Shown: positions 1 to 9,902, counted from the first letter of the stretch. The stretch: 64,000 nt of DNA from Stutzerimonas stutzeri (GCF_018138085.1 NZ_CP073105.1:2418001-2482000); one strand, 5' to 3'. The notes: generated by a model from the sequence alone, not told the origin. Made by a program: numbers and translations.

Positions 1-302
1 AACCGGTGGCCGGCCTCGGGCTCGTACGGTCCGTGCACCCGATAGCCATAAATCTGTCCCGGGTGAGCATCGGGCAGGTAGCCATGCCAGATCTCGTCGG
101 TGTATTCGGGAAGTTCGATCCGCTCGAGCTCGGTCTCGCCGTCGGTATCGAACAGGCACAGCTCGACCTTGGTGGCATTGGCGGAGAAGATCGCAAAATT
201 GACGCCTAGCCCGTCCCAGGTAGCGCCAAGAGGGAAGGGGAGGCCTTCACGGATACGCGACGCCGTCGCTATCTGAGGCGCCGCAGGCTTTTGTTTACTC
301 AT
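1..302 (-). CDS. glgX: Glycogen debranching enzyme GlgX, N-terminal part (runs off window)
   Basis: The first 100 codons of a protein starting [10 protein letters not shown] are present; the rest lies beyond base 1. The visible part has the N-terminal carbohydrate-binding (CBM48-like) fold signature of GlgX/isoamylase: a [19 protein letters not shown] stretch near residues 22-40, then [16 protein letters not shown] and WHGYLPD, and [17 protein letters not shown] at the cut. GlgX hydrolyses alpha-1,6 branches of glycogen limit dextrins in the cytoplasm. The ATG at 302 has a GGAGA ribosome site just upstream. It is last of the visible operon genes, about 100 bases downstream of the DUF2934 gene. 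Function is a family assignment; the catalytic domain is not visible. Confidence 0.9.
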   Translation of the reverse strand, partial: MSKQKPAAPQIATASRIREGLPFPLGATWDGLGVNFAIFSANATKVELCLFDTDGETELERIELPEYTDEIWHGYLPDAHPGQIYGYRVHGPYEPEAGHR

Positions 303-401
303 GAAATCTCCGATGGCAGCTCGTGATCGTTGCTGTGCAGGACTAGGCAACGCCGTACCCACCCGGCACACCAAGCGAGCCGGGTGGGGTGGCGCTGTCG
401 T

Positions 402-791
402 TCAGGTTTCTTTCTTGGCGCGTGGCGTGCGGGTTTTCTTCACGCCTGCCGGCGTACCTTCAGCCGCTTCGGTGTCAGCCTTCGGCTTGGGCTGCGCCGA
501 GCCTTTGGCCGCCGCCGCGGCGGGTTTGGCGGGTTTTACGTCGGAGCGAGCCTTGGCCTCTTTCGCCGGTTTCGCAGCCTTGGCCGGCTTCGCGGCGGGG
601 GTTGCGTCGGTCGGCTTGGTTGCAGTCTTGCGCGCGCGGCTGGCTGGTTTTTCGGCCGCGGGTGTTCCACTCTCAGCTTCGGCAAGCTTGCGCGCCATTT
701 CCCAGTGGCGTTCGTCCTGACCGTGAGGGCGGCCTTCCGATACCCAGATGTCATACGCGAGTTCACGGATCCGCTGCTCGTCTTTCTTCAT
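402..791 (-). CDS. DUF2934 protein with Ala/Lys/Pro-rich tail
   Basis: A 129-residue protein. Residues 1-40 (ending ...HGQDERHWEMARKLAEAE) fit the DUF2934 family: a short helical region with the I-R-LAY-IW-SEGRP pattern. Residues 45-129 are low complexity, dominated by Ala, Lys and Pro (AKPAKAAKPAKEAK-like runs), resembling histone H1/AlgP-type basic tails, so nucleic-acid or polyanion binding is possible but unproven. Its ATG overlaps the treY stop by four bases (ATGA), so it is part of the trehalose operon, as is the equivalent small gene in P. aeruginosa (PA2161, from memory). The function of DUF2934 is not established. Confidence 0.85.
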   Translation of the reverse strand: MKKDEQRIRELAYDIWVSEGRPHGQDERHWEMARKLAEAESGTPAAEKPASRARKTATKPTDATPAAKPAKAAKPAKEAKARSDVKPAKPAAAAAKGSAQPKPKADTEAAEGTPAGVKKTRTPRAKKET

Positions 792-3601
792 CGTTCTGAT
801 TCTCCTGTTGAACTGATCGATACCTGTAAAACCGCCACGGGCAGTTGTTGTAAAACCTCGGTCACACGCAAACCCGCTTGTTTGGGTGTGACTGTCGTTC
901 CGTCAAAAAGTCGCTCCATTGCATGACCGTTCAGCGCCTCGGGTACGCGCACCAGGGTGTCGCCCCAACGTTGCGCTGGAATCTGCGGTATCTGGCTATC
1001 GGCCAGCAGCGGGCTGGACAGTCGGGCCGCCACGACGACCAGCCAGTCGCCGTCCAGCTCACGGGCGAAGGCGATGATTCGCTCGGCGTGCTCGCCCTCG
1101 ACTTTCAACGGCAGGTAGCGCCCCTCCGTGAACAGGCGCGGCCGTGCGCGGCGCAACAGCAGGGTCCGTGCGATCAGCCATTGCTTGATGCGGCCGTCTT
1201 TCCAGTTGGCCACCAGCTCACCAGGCTGCGCCTGCGGGTCGAAGGTCGCTTGACGTCGATCGAAGTCCACAGGGCGTCGGTTGTCCGGGTCGACCAGGCT
1301 GAAATCCCAGTAATCGGCACCTTGATACAGATCCGGCACGCCAGGCGTGGTCATGCGCAGCAAGGTTTGCGTCAGACTGTTCACCGCGCCGGCGGGCGCC
1401 AGTTCGGCTGCCGCCTCGGCGATATCGCTGCGCAGCGTGCGGCATTCCTCACCGAGTAGCAGGGCGCGCAGGTACTGCTGGCAGGCGCCTTCATATTCGC
1501 TGTTGGGGTCGGTCCAGGTGCTACGCAGCTTGGCTTCGCGTACGGCCTTTTCCTGCCATTTGATGATTCGCTCGCAGTACGTCTCGCAGGCGGCGCGGTC
1601 GTCCAGATCGAGGTCCAGCGGCCAGCTACCGAGCAGAATCTGATACAGCAGCATTTCGTCGCCGGCGGACGGAGCAGGCCCGTCGGCCAGTTGCTGGCGT
1701 TGGCCGTAGGCGAGCTGGCGCCAATGGCGCACCTTGGCGGCAAACCACTCGGCGCGCTCGCTGATTGCAGTCATGCGGGCACGGGTGTCTTCGCCGCGCT
1801 TGTGGTCGTGCGTCGCGGTGGTCAGCAGGTTGCGGGGAAAGTGTTCGGCACGCATCGAGCATTCGGCATGAAACGCCTCCACCGGCGCGCTGAACGTCTG
1901 CGGATCGAACCCGACGTCGTTGCGCGAGAGCAAGACCCCCGAGCGGTAGCAGGCGGTGTCTTCCACGGCCTTGGCGGCCGCGGGGGAGGTGAGCTGCTGA
2001 AAGCGGGTGCAGGCATAGCGGCGCATACGCCGTGCCGGACCCGGCGGCAGCTCGCGCAAGCTCTGGCCGCCTAGCCAGCGGTCGAGCAGGTCCAGCAGAG
2101 GCCAGTCCGCCTCGCCGAGCGTGGTGCGCGCGCCGGCCAGCGCTTGCTGGAAGAACGGCTCGTCGGCCTCACGGCGCCCCCGCGGGCCTATATAGGTGCG
2201 GTAGACGGGGAAGTGCACGATCAGCTCCAACAGCGCACGACGAATGGCGCCAAGGGTGATGTCGCGGGTCATCACGTCATGGCGGGCCACCTGCAGCAGC
2301 GCCTGTGCGACGGTTTCGAAATCGCCCGCCAAGGGCCCGGTCAGCACCAGTTGTCGGGCTTGGCGGACTTCCTCCATGAAATCTGCCGGGCGCTCTGCCG
2401 TTTCGCTCCATAGTGAACACAGCACCGCCTTGCCGGCCGGATCGTGCAGCAGCAAGGACACCTGATTCATGAATTCGTAGCCGGTGGTGCCGTCGACACC
2501 CCAATCGTCGTGCAGGCGTTCACCCTCGGCCAGAATCTTCTCCACGTAGATGGGCACGTGATCCTGGGCGGCTTCGGCTGGCCGCGCGGCATTCAATCGA
2601 TCGACCCGGCGCCTCAGCTGGCGGCAGTATCCGCGCGGATTGGCCAACCCATCGACATGGTCGATGCGCAATCCGTCGACCAGGCCTTCCCCGAGCAGCT
2701 CGAAGATTTTTGCGTGGGTTTCCTCGAAGACCACCGGACGCTCGACGCGCAAGCCGCCCAGCTCGTTGATGTCGAAGAAGCGTCGCCAGTTGATGTCGTC
2801 GCCAGCAGTGCGCCAGCTGGCGAGACGGTAGTTCTGGCGTTCGAGCAGGCCGTGCAGGCGTTTGAAACCTTCCTCGGTGGTCGAGTCGTAGTGTTTGAGT
2901 GCTTCCTCCAGCATCTGCCGAATGCTGCTGTCCTCCAGTAGACGGGCCAGGTCTGCACGCAATGCACGTGCGGTCTGATAGGGCGCCGGCTCGGTTTTCA
3001 GTGCATCGAAATGCTGCGCCAGGGTTCGCAATTCAGGCTGGTCGGTCAGTCGCAGGATTTCGCCGTAGGTGGGCGGCGAAACAGGGAAGCGGTGCTCGTA
3101 GTGTTCGGCGTAGAAAGCACCGTTCTCGATGTCCAGACGCAGGGGAATCTTGCCCTCCTGCAAGGCCTCGCCGTAGTCGCTGCCGAGGAAGGGCACCAGC
3201 AGTTGGCCTTCGAGCAATGGGTCGGGCGAATTCCACTGGATGTCGAAAAACTGCGCGTACGGACTGCGGCGGCCCCATTCGAGCACGTCCAGCCACCAGG
3301 GGTTGCCCGAGCCGCCAACGGCCATGTGGTTGGAGACGATGTCAAGGATCAGGCCCATGCCCTTGGCTCGCAGCGCCTCGACCAGGCGACGCAGCGCCGC
3401 TTCGCCACCCAGTTCGGGATTGATGCGTGTCGGGTCGATGACATCGTAGCCGTGCATCGATCCGGGGCGCGCCGTCAGCAGGGGGGAGGCATAGAGGTGG
3501 CTGATGCCCAGTTCGGCGAAGTAATCGACCAGCGCCGTGGCGTCGTCGAGGGTGAAATCACGATGAAACTGCAATCGCAGCGTGGCGCTAAGGTCTCTCA
3601 T
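788..3601 (-). CDS. treY: Malto-oligosyltrehalose synthase TreY
   Basis: TreY (GH13) isomerises the reducing-end alpha-1,4 bond of maltodextrins to alpha,alpha-1,1, giving maltooligosyl-trehalose, the substrate of TreZ. The 937-residue length suits the family. Visible signatures are SHLYASPLLTARPGSMHGYD at residues 34-53, DIVSNHM at 87-93, the nucleophile D314 in LRIDHVDG, the acid/base E354 in YVEKIL, and D599 in THDHKRGED. The TreY-typical PDLYQG motif occurs in the C-terminal part. Its ATG overlaps the malQ stop by four bases, and its own stop overlaps the DUF2934 start, so translation of the whole cluster is probably coupled. Assignment is firm. Confidence 0.97.
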   Translation of the reverse strand: MRDLSATLRLQFHRDFTLDDATALVDYFAELGISHLYASPLLTARPGSMHGYDVIDPTRINPELGGEAALRRLVEALRAKGMGLILDIVSNHMAVGGSGNPWWLDVLEWGRRSPYAQFFDIQWNSPDPLLEGQLLVPFLGSDYGEALQEGKIPLRLDIENGAFYAEHYEHRFPVSPPTYGEILRLTDQPELRTLAQHFDALKTEPAPYQTARALRADLARLLEDSSIRQMLEEALKHYDSTTEEGFKRLHGLLERQNYRLASWRTAGDDINWRRFFDINELGGLRVERPVVFEETHAKIFELLGEGLVDGLRIDHVDGLANPRGYCRQLRRRVDRLNAARPAEAAQDHVPIYVEKILAEGERLHDDWGVDGTTGYEFMNQVSLLLHDPAGKAVLCSLWSETAERPADFMEEVRQARQLVLTGPLAGDFETVAQALLQVARHDVMTRDITLGAIRRALLELIVHFPVYRTYIGPRGRREADEPFFQQALAGARTTLGEADWPLLDLLDRWLGGQSLRELPPGPARRMRRYACTRFQQLTSPAAAKAVEDTACYRSGVLLSRNDVGFDPQTFSAPVEAFHAECSMRAEHFPRNLLTTATHDHKRGEDTRARMTAISERAEWFAAKVRHWRQLAYGQRQQLADGPAPSAGDEMLLYQILLGSWPLDLDLDDRAACETYCERIIKWQEKAVREAKLRSTWTDPNSEYEGACQQYLRALLLGEECRTLRSDIAEAAAELAPAGAVNSLTQTLLRMTTPGVPDLYQGADYWDFSLVDPDNRRPVDFDRRQATFDPQAQPGELVANWKDGRIKQWLIARTLLLRRARPRLFTEGRYLPLKVEGEHAERIIAFARELDGDWLVVVAARLSSPLLADSQIPQIPAQRWGDTLVRVPEALNGHAMERLFDGTTVTPKQAGLRVTEVLQQLPVAVLQVSISSTGESER

Positions 3602-5673
3602 CGAGCATTGCTTCCAGTGGTCTGCCGACGGGCTCGGGCAAGGGTCTCAAGGCGGCGCGTGCAGGCCGGGGAGTCGAGCAGCGTGGCGCTGTCGCCGGGA
3701 TAGCGGCGCCGCCAGTTGGGGTGGGTGTCGGTGGTGCCGGGCATGTTCGGCTGTTCGAGCAGACAGAGCGCGTCCTCGACCGGAAACAGCGCAAGCGGCG
3801 CCGGGGTGTGCCCGATGAACGCGCCACAGGCTTCGGCCAGCACGTCGGGATCGGTCAGGTCGCCCTGAACCTCCGCCGCGTATTCGCGCAGCAGGCGAAG
3901 CAGGCCGGCGCGCTCGCGTTCGCGCTCCTCCAGTTGCGCCGGGCGCTCGTGTTCCTGATGCTGGCCGACGCGGATCCGCCAATCGATGTCGTGACCCTGC
4001 CACCACCCGCTGATGGTCGGCAGATCATGGGTGGTGGAGGTCGCCAGGGCGCTGCGCGGCCATTCCATGGGTGTCTTGAAGTTGCCGTGGTGGTCACGTT
4101 CGAAGAACAGCACGCGCATGCCCAGCAGGCCGCGATCGGCCAGTTTTTCGCGAAGGCCGTCGGGCACGGTGCCGAGGTCTTCGCCGAGAATCACCGCGTT
4201 GCGGCGCCAGGCTTCGAGCGACAGCAACCGCAACAAATCGTCGAAGGGGTAATTCAGGTAGGCGCCTTCCATGGGCCCGGCGCCTGCCGGCATCACCCAC
4301 AGGCGCATCAGCCCCATGACGTGGTCGATCCGCATGCCACCGGCGTGGGCCAGATTGGCGCGCACCATTTCAATGAAGGCACGGTAACCGTTGGCCCTCA
4401 GGCCCCAGGGCGAGAAGGCCGAGATGCCCCAGCTTTGCCCCTGGCGATTGATGATGTCCGGCGGGGCGCCGACACTCAGGGCTGCCAGCACCTCGTCCTG
4501 ACGGCTCCAGGCCTGGCTGCCGCCACCGTCGGCGCCGACGGCCAGATCGCTGATCAGGCCGATCTTCATGCCAGCGCTGCGCGCGGCGGTTTGCGCACGT
4601 TCCAGCCCCCGCGCAATCAGCCACTGGCAGAACGCGTAGTAGCTCACTTCGTCGGCATGCGTCCGGGCGAATTCATCGACCGCCGGATTCTGCGGCGAGC
4701 GGTACTGCTCCGGCCAGTCGCGCCAGTGCTGTGGATGGCCTTCGGGGCTGCGTAATGCAGCATGCAGCGCCTCGAAGCGGCAATGGTTTTCCAGCGCCTC
4801 GCCACCGGCCTGACGAAAGCTGTCGAAGTCGGCCTGCAGCGCGTTGCCGCCTTTGGTGAAGTCGTCGTAGAGCGCGCGCAGCAAGCATTGCCGTGTGCGG
4901 GAAACCGCGTCCCAGTCGATCAGCTCGAGCTGCTCCAGGCGCTCGAGCTCCTCGGTCAGACCGCAGGACTCGATGGCGATGCGCAGCGGTGTGTCGCCGA
5001 GTATCGCCTCCGGCGCGCTGTGCAGGATGTTGAAAAACAGCCGGCTGGAGGGCGAGTAGGGGCTGTAGTGGCCGCTGTTGCCAGTGAACATCGCATGGAT
5101 GGGGCTGATGCCGAGGGCATCGGCACCGTGGGCGGCGGCGTTGCGCGCCAGCGCCTCGAGGGCCAGGGTATCGCCCAGCCCGCCATCGCCAGGGCGGCGC
5201 AGCCCATACAGTTGCACCGTCAGGCCCCAGGCATTGGGAGCGACATCTTCGACACGCGGGCAGGCGTGCGGAGCGACCGCCAGGGTCACCCGCCGCCCGG
5301 CGAGTTCCAGTTGGTGATAGCCGGGCGTGGCGATCGCGGGCAGGCGTGTCTGCTCATCCAGTCGTCCGTCTTGGCGGCTCCCGTCTTCCAGCACCAACTC
5401 GTAGCCGGTGCCGGGTTCGGCGTAGCGGCTGAGGTCGAGGGCTACACCCTGGTCCAGCGTCAGCAAGGGCGGTAGGTGGGACGCGCCGTTGATGGCATCG
5501 AGTTTTTCCAGGCTGGTCTCGATGTCGGCTTCGCTGTCGGCGGGGAGGCCCAGCCCACAGAGCACTGCGCGCAATACCTCAGGGCTCACCCGTTGGTCGC
5601 GCCCATCGGCATCCACCCAGTCGATGGACAGACCCGCCGCCTTGGCCAGACGGTTCAGTCGTTCATCGCTCAT
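3598..5673 (-). CDS. malQ: 4-alpha-glucanotransferase (amylomaltase) MalQ
   Basis: A GH77 enzyme of 691 residues that transfers alpha-1,4-glucan segments between maltodextrins, here probably lengthening short chains so TreY/TreZ can use them. Family marks are GHYSPYSPSSRLFFN, the nucleophile D450 in MRIDHVMGL, the acid/base E498 in ILGEDLGTVP, and D550 in THDLPT. The start was placed at the ATG at 5673 (MSDERLNRLA), preceded by GGAGG; the frame stays open about 40 codons further upstream, but that part lies inside treZ and is Cys/Arg-rich and unlike the family. The gene overlaps treZ by 11 bases and treY by four. Confidence 0.95.
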   Translation of the reverse strand: MSDERLNRLAKAAGLSIDWVDADGRDQRVSPEVLRAVLCGLGLPADSEADIETSLEKLDAINGASHLPPLLTLDQGVALDLSRYAEPGTGYELVLEDGSRQDGRLDEQTRLPAIATPGYHQLELAGRRVTLAVAPHACPRVEDVAPNAWGLTVQLYGLRRPGDGGLGDTLALEALARNAAAHGADALGISPIHAMFTGNSGHYSPYSPSSRLFFNILHSAPEAILGDTPLRIAIESCGLTEELERLEQLELIDWDAVSRTRQCLLRALYDDFTKGGNALQADFDSFRQAGGEALENHCRFEALHAALRSPEGHPQHWRDWPEQYRSPQNPAVDEFARTHADEVSYYAFCQWLIARGLERAQTAARSAGMKIGLISDLAVGADGGGSQAWSRQDEVLAALSVGAPPDIINRQGQSWGISAFSPWGLRANGYRAFIEMVRANLAHAGGMRIDHVMGLMRLWVMPAGAGPMEGAYLNYPFDDLLRLLSLEAWRRNAVILGEDLGTVPDGLREKLADRGLLGMRVLFFERDHHGNFKTPMEWPRSALATSTTHDLPTISGWWQGHDIDWRIRVGQHQEHERPAQLEERERERAGLLRLLREYAAEVQGDLTDPDVLAEACGAFIGHTPAPLALFPVEDALCLLEQPNMPGTTDTHPNWRRRYPGDSATLLDSPACTRRLETLARARRQTTGSNAR

Positions 5674-7444
5674 TGGCAACCTCCAGATACATCTTCGCGG
5701 TGCGTGCCGGTAGCATGCCCATGCCGGTTTCGGCGTCAGTGCCGCGGCTGGCATGCAGCAGGCGTGCGCCTGCGCTTGGCGGAGCGACTTCAAGGTCGAC
5801 GTCGCCGAGGTTCAGCTCCAGGCGAAGTTCGCTGCCGTCGCCCAGTTGCCAGCGCGCGAGCACGGCCGCCTCGGCCAACGCCTGCGCACCCAGAAAACGA
5901 GCGCCTTCCAGGCGAGGCACGATCTCCCGATGGCGGATCCCGAGCAGCCGCTGATACAGGGCGAGCCACTCGGCATGTCCGGGCTGCTCGCGCTTGCCGA
6001 AGTCCGGCATGGACGCCTCGAAGGTCTCCACGGCATTCGGATCAGGGATACGTTCGCGAGTCTGCTCATCGGCGAACTCGGAAAATTCGGCGAACTCGCC
6101 GCGGCGGCCTTCGCGCACGGCATCGGCCAGCTCGCCGTGATGGCTGGTGAAGAACAGGAAGGGCTCACGAGCGCCCCATTCTTCGCCCATGAACAGCAAC
6201 GGAATCATCGGCGAGAGCAACAGGACGGCGGTCGCCGCCTTGAGCGCATCGGCATCGGTGAGGTTGATCAGTCGGTCACCGAAGGCACGATTGCCGGTCT
6301 GGTCGTGGTTCTGCAGAAACAGCACGAACGATGTCGGCGACAAATGTCCGCTGGGCTCGCCGCGCGATTCGCCCCGACGATTCTGGTGACCCTGATAAAT
6401 GAAGCCTTCACCGAGGAAACGGACCAACTTGGTCGTCGCGTCCTGGTGATAGTCGGCGTAGTAGCCCTGGCTCTCGTCGGTTAGCAGCGCGTGCAGGACG
6501 TTATGTCCATCGTCGTTCCACTGAGCGGTGAAACCTTGTGTGAGCAGACTCGCCCGGTTGTCCTCGTTTTCCAGCACAAGGTGCACATGGCGCCCAGGCT
6601 CGGCCTCGGCACGCACCCGCTCAGCCAGCTCGGTCAGAAAGGTCCGGTCCGGAATGGCGTGAACGGCGTCCATGCGCAGGCCGTCGAAGCGATAGTCCAT
6701 CAGCCACATCAGCGCGTTGTCGATGAAGAAGTCGCGGACTTCCCGGCGACGGAAATCGATGGCGTCGCCCCACGGCGTCTGCTGATCGTGACGGAAGAAG
6801 TGCTTGGCGTAGCGGTGCAGGTAATTGCCGTCCGGGCCGAAGTGGTTGTAGACCACGTCGATAAAGACCATCAGGCCCAGGCCATGAGCGGTGTCGATCA
6901 GATGCTTGAGCTGCTCCGGCGTGCCGTATGAGGCCTCCGGTGCGTACAGCAGCACACCGTCGTACCCCCAGTTGCGCTCACCGGGAAACTCGGCGAGCGG
7001 CATCAGCTCGATGGCGGTGACGCCCAGATCGGCCAATGCCTTGAGGCGCTGCTCGATCTGCGCATAGCCACCGTAGGCGCCTACATGAAGTTCATAGAGC
7101 ACCGTCTCGGCCCATGGCCGCCCTTGCCAGTCGCGGTTGCGCCATTGATAGGCATCGGGATCGACCACGATACTCGGATCGTGCACGTCGGCGGACTGGG
7201 CGCGAGACGCCGGGTCAGGCACCGTCAGTTCGTCATCGATGAGAAAGCTGTAGCGCGTACCGGCCCCGGCCTCGGTCTCAAGGCTGTACCAACCGTCTTC
7301 GTCTTGCCGCATGGGCAGCGTATCGCCACCCACTATTACCAGACTGACGCTGCGCGCGTCGGGTGCCCATAGCCTGAACCGGGTGTGCGAATCGTCGAGT
7401 AGTACCGGTCCGTGTCGCCCATTGCGGGCTGGCCTGCTTTGCAT
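5663..7444 (-). CDS. treZ: Malto-oligosyltrehalose trehalohydrolase TreZ
   Basis: TreZ releases free trehalose from the maltooligosyl-trehalose made by TreY. The 593-residue protein has an N-terminal beta-sandwich (FRLWAPDARSVSLV near residues 23-36), then a GH13 barrel with YELHVGAY (117-124), VVYNHFGPDGNY (197-208), the nucleophile D259 in GLRMDAVHAI, acid/base E292 in LVLENED and D381 in LQNHDQTGNRAFGDR, the usual TreZ triad. It sits between glgA (12-base gap) and malQ (11-base overlap). With TreY it forms the glucan-to-trehalose route, linked to osmotic and desiccation tolerance in pseudomonads (known for the pathway, inferred here). Confidence 0.96.
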   Translation of the reverse strand: MQSRPARNGRHGPVLLDDSHTRFRLWAPDARSVSLVIVGGDTLPMRQDEDGWYSLETEAGAGTRYSFLIDDELTVPDPASRAQSADVHDPSIVVDPDAYQWRNRDWQGRPWAETVLYELHVGAYGGYAQIEQRLKALADLGVTAIELMPLAEFPGERNWGYDGVLLYAPEASYGTPEQLKHLIDTAHGLGLMVFIDVVYNHFGPDGNYLHRYAKHFFRHDQQTPWGDAIDFRRREVRDFFIDNALMWLMDYRFDGLRMDAVHAIPDRTFLTELAERVRAEAEPGRHVHLVLENEDNRASLLTQGFTAQWNDDGHNVLHALLTDESQGYYADYHQDATTKLVRFLGEGFIYQGHQNRRGESRGEPSGHLSPTSFVLFLQNHDQTGNRAFGDRLINLTDADALKAATAVLLLSPMIPLLFMGEEWGAREPFLFFTSHHGELADAVREGRRGEFAEFSEFADEQTRERIPDPNAVETFEASMPDFGKREQPGHAEWLALYQRLLGIRHREIVPRLEGARFLGAQALAEAAVLARWQLGDGSELRLELNLGDVDLEVAPPSAGARLLHASRGTDAETGMGMLPARTAKMYLEVANER

Positions 7445-7456
7445 TGATCGACCTCG

Positions 7457-9016
7457 TTAAGTAATGGCATGTGCCTCGCGCCGCCCGCCCAGCATTCGCT
7501 GGTAGAGCCGGTCATAGGGTTCGATCGCGTGGCGCCAGAAAAATCCACTGCTCATGGCCCGACAGCGCATGGCATTGAGCAAGTGCGGCCGCTGGTGAAC
7601 CTCGAGCGCCCGCTCTACCGCGCCGCGATAGCTGGCAAGCGACGCTTCGTCGAAGAGGAATCCGGTGACCCCGTCATCGATGCTGTCGGCCAGCCCGCCG
7701 GTGCGGTGGGCAATGGGCAGCGAGGCGAAACGCTGCGCATACATTTGGCTGAGCCCGCACGGCTCATAGCGCGACGGCATGAGCAGGAAGTCGCTGCCGG
7801 CGAACAAACGCCTGGCGTCGGTTTCGTTGAACCCGACGTGGGCACCGACCCGACCGGGGAAACGCTCGGCCAGACGCCGTACCTGGTCTTCGATATGCGG
7901 GTCGCCACGTCCGAGGATGGCCAGCTGGCCGCCGCGCTCGACGATGGTTTCGGCCACCGAGATGGTCAGGTCGATACCTTTCTGATGCACCAGACGCGAT
8001 ACCACCGAGAACAGCGGACCAGCGCCATCGTCCAGCCCGAACAGCTCGCGAACGTGCGCGGCGTTGGCGGCCTTGCCAGACCAGTCTTCGGGGCCGAACG
8101 GGCTTACCAGATGCGAGCAGCTTCTCGGCTCCCAGCTTTCATCGATCCCGTTTAGCAGACCGCTGAGCAGGCCTTGGCGGGCCTTCATGCTGAGGAATCC
8201 CTCCATGCCGCAGCCGAATTCTGGCGTGGTGATCTCGTGTGCATAGGTGGCGCTGACCGTGGTCACGTGCTTGGCGTAGGCGATGCCGGCCTTGAGCAGG
8301 GAAAGTGCCCCGTAAAATTCCATGCGCTCCGGACCGCAGGCTTCCTGCGGTATGGCCAGCGAGCGGCGCAGGCTCATGTCGATGTTGCCCTGGTACGCCA
8401 GGTTGTGAATCGTGAACACGCTGGGTGTGGCCAGGCCGCGCCAGTACATGTAGGCCGGCGTCAGTCCGGTGGGCCAGTCGTGGGCGTGAACCAGATCGGG
8501 CGTCCAGCGGATGCAGGCCGTGCCGGCGGCGATATCCGCTGCGGTCATGCACAGGCGTGCGAAACGCACCGGGTTATCCGGCCAGTCACGGCCTTGCTCG
8601 TCGCCATAGGGCAGACCGTCGCGCTCGTAGAGCTCCGGGCAGATCACCACGTAGATGATCAGCCCGTCGGGCATGTCGAGGCGGCCGATCTGGCAGGAAG
8701 GCAGATCGCTGTGCGAAATGACGCTGCCGACGATACGGATCGGCTCGCCGCATTGCATGACCTGCGTATAGCCGGGAATCAGCACGCGCACGTCATGCCG
8801 CGCCGCCAAGGCGCGAGGCAGGGCGGCGGACACGTCGGCAAGCCCGCCGGTCTTGACCAGATCGGTCAGTTCCGAGGTGACGAAGAGAATTTTCTTCTTG
8901 TCATCTTGCGTGCTGCGAAGCTCCAGCACTGGCCGCTCCGAGGGGGCGTCCGCAGGGCGAGCAGGTTTGGTTGTGATGATGGGGGCAGGCCGGACGTTCA
9001 CCGCAGCAATACTCAT
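7457..9016 (-). CDS. glgA: Glycogen synthase GlgA (GT5)
   Basis: First gene of the minus-strand glucan/trehalose operon. GlgA uses an ADP-glucose-type donor to extend alpha-1,4-glucan. The 519-residue protein has a roughly 40-residue Pro/Ala-rich extension before the core starts at KKILFVTSEL. Motifs: KTGGLADV at 55-62 (sugar-nucleotide binding), LVHAHDWPTGL, TIHNLAYQG, and SRYEPCGLSQMYAQRFASLP followed by RTGGLADS in the C-terminal domain. The ATG at 9016 has GGAGGG eight bases upstream. No glgC or glgB is in the window, so the donor source is not visible. The divergent spacer of about 300 bases must hold its promoter. Confidence 0.95.
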   Translation of the reverse strand: MSIAAVNVRPAPIITTKPARPADAPSERPVLELRSTQDDKKKILFVTSELTDLVKTGGLADVSAALPRALAARHDVRVLIPGYTQVMQCGEPIRIVGSVISHSDLPSCQIGRLDMPDGLIIYVVICPELYERDGLPYGDEQGRDWPDNPVRFARLCMTAADIAAGTACIRWTPDLVHAHDWPTGLTPAYMYWRGLATPSVFTIHNLAYQGNIDMSLRRSLAIPQEACGPERMEFYGALSLLKAGIAYAKHVTTVSATYAHEITTPEFGCGMEGFLSMKARQGLLSGLLNGIDESWEPRSCSHLVSPFGPEDWSGKAANAAHVRELFGLDDGAGPLFSVVSRLVHQKGIDLTISVAETIVERGGQLAILGRGDPHIEDQVRRLAERFPGRVGAHVGFNETDARRLFAGSDFLLMPSRYEPCGLSQMYAQRFASLPIAHRTGGLADSIDDGVTGFLFDEASLASYRGAVERALEVHQRPHLLNAMRCRAMSSGFFWRHAIEPYDRLYQRMLGGRREAHAIT

Positions 9017-9313
9017 AAGTACATCCCTCCAAGTGATCGGCCTTCGAGAGGGGCCATCACGAGCACATTCGTTCCAGACAGCCCTTGGGAAGAGCTGCTA
9101 ACCATGAGCACGGCAAAGTGGTTTTTCTAGTTGGTGGAGCCGCTTATCCCGCGGCTTTGGGCTGGATTGGCCCTACCTTGAAAAAGACCGGGCCGCCGTG
9201 AATTAGTTCTCAATTTATGACGGACGCTATCAGGGGAACTTTGGTATTGGCGGCCGGTTCCGAAAATTGAGCTGAACCAGGTGTTTTTCCCGTCATTCCT
9301 CGGAGCCAAAACC
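9017..9313. other. Divergent intergenic region between glgA and the CinA-like gene
   Basis: About 300 bases with no convincing gene. It must hold the promoter of the glgA operon (minus) and that of the amidase gene (plus). The part around 9190-9260 is more AT-rich than its surroundings and is the likeliest promoter area. I saw no clear -35/-10 pair or operator that I can defend. Confidence 0.5.
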
Positions 9314-9814
9314 ATGCAAGACCTCGCTGAAATTGTGCAGTTTTTAAGCGACAAAAAGATGAAGCTGACCACTGCTGAATCCTGCACCTGTGGCCTGATG
9401 GCCTCGTTGATGGGCGACATCCCCGGCTGCGGCCAGGTGCTCGACAGCGGGTTCGTCATTTACTCGCCGAAAGCGAAGAATCGTCTGCTGCACGTCAGTT
9501 TCGAGACCATCGAGCGTTTTGGCCTGACCAGTGAAGAGGTCGCTACCGAGATGGCCATCGGGGCACTGAATGCCAGCGTTGCCGATATCGCGATCGCCAA
9601 CACCGGGGTCGCCGACGACAGCGAGGAAGATGCCGGCGGAACCCAGTGCTACGCATTTGCCCTGATGCAAGGTGAGCGCCAGGTGAGCATCAGCGAGACG
9701 GTACAGTTCGAAGGTGACCGGGTAGCGATCCGCAAGCAGGCTGCGCGCTACGGGCTAGAGCAGTTGCCGAGCAAATACGAGCAGTTGCTACGCAAGCTGC
9801 GCGAGCACGGCTGA
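9314..9814 (+). CDS. CinA/PncC-family nicotinamide-nucleotide amidohydrolase-like protein
   Basis: A 166-residue stand-alone CinA C-terminal domain, the family of PncC, which deamidates nicotinamide mononucleotide in pyridine nucleotide recycling. The active-site serine region reads TTAESCTCG (Ser23), followed by DSGFVIYSPKAKNRLL and IANTGVADD, all in the usual order. The usual motif is AESCTGG; here one glycine is replaced by cysteine, so activity may be altered. The ATG at 9314 was chosen because CGGAG precedes it and homologues start MxDLxxIV; an in-frame ATG at 9281 gives only an extra 11 residues without a good ribosome site. It ends convergent with the MscS gene. Confidence 0.8.
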   Translation: MQDLAEIVQFLSDKKMKLTTAESCTCGLMASLMGDIPGCGQVLDSGFVIYSPKAKNRLLHVSFETIERFGLTSEEVATEMAIGALNASVADIAIANTGVADDSEEDAGGTQCYAFALMQGERQVSISETVQFEGDRVAIRKQAARYGLEQLPSKYEQLLRKLREHG

Positions 9815-9902
9815 GTCGGGTTGGTGTATCACCGCGCACCGAGAGGGGACAGGTCGAGCGTCGATGCCCCGAATTGCGGCGTCGACGAGGCCGCCTGTCG
9901 CG

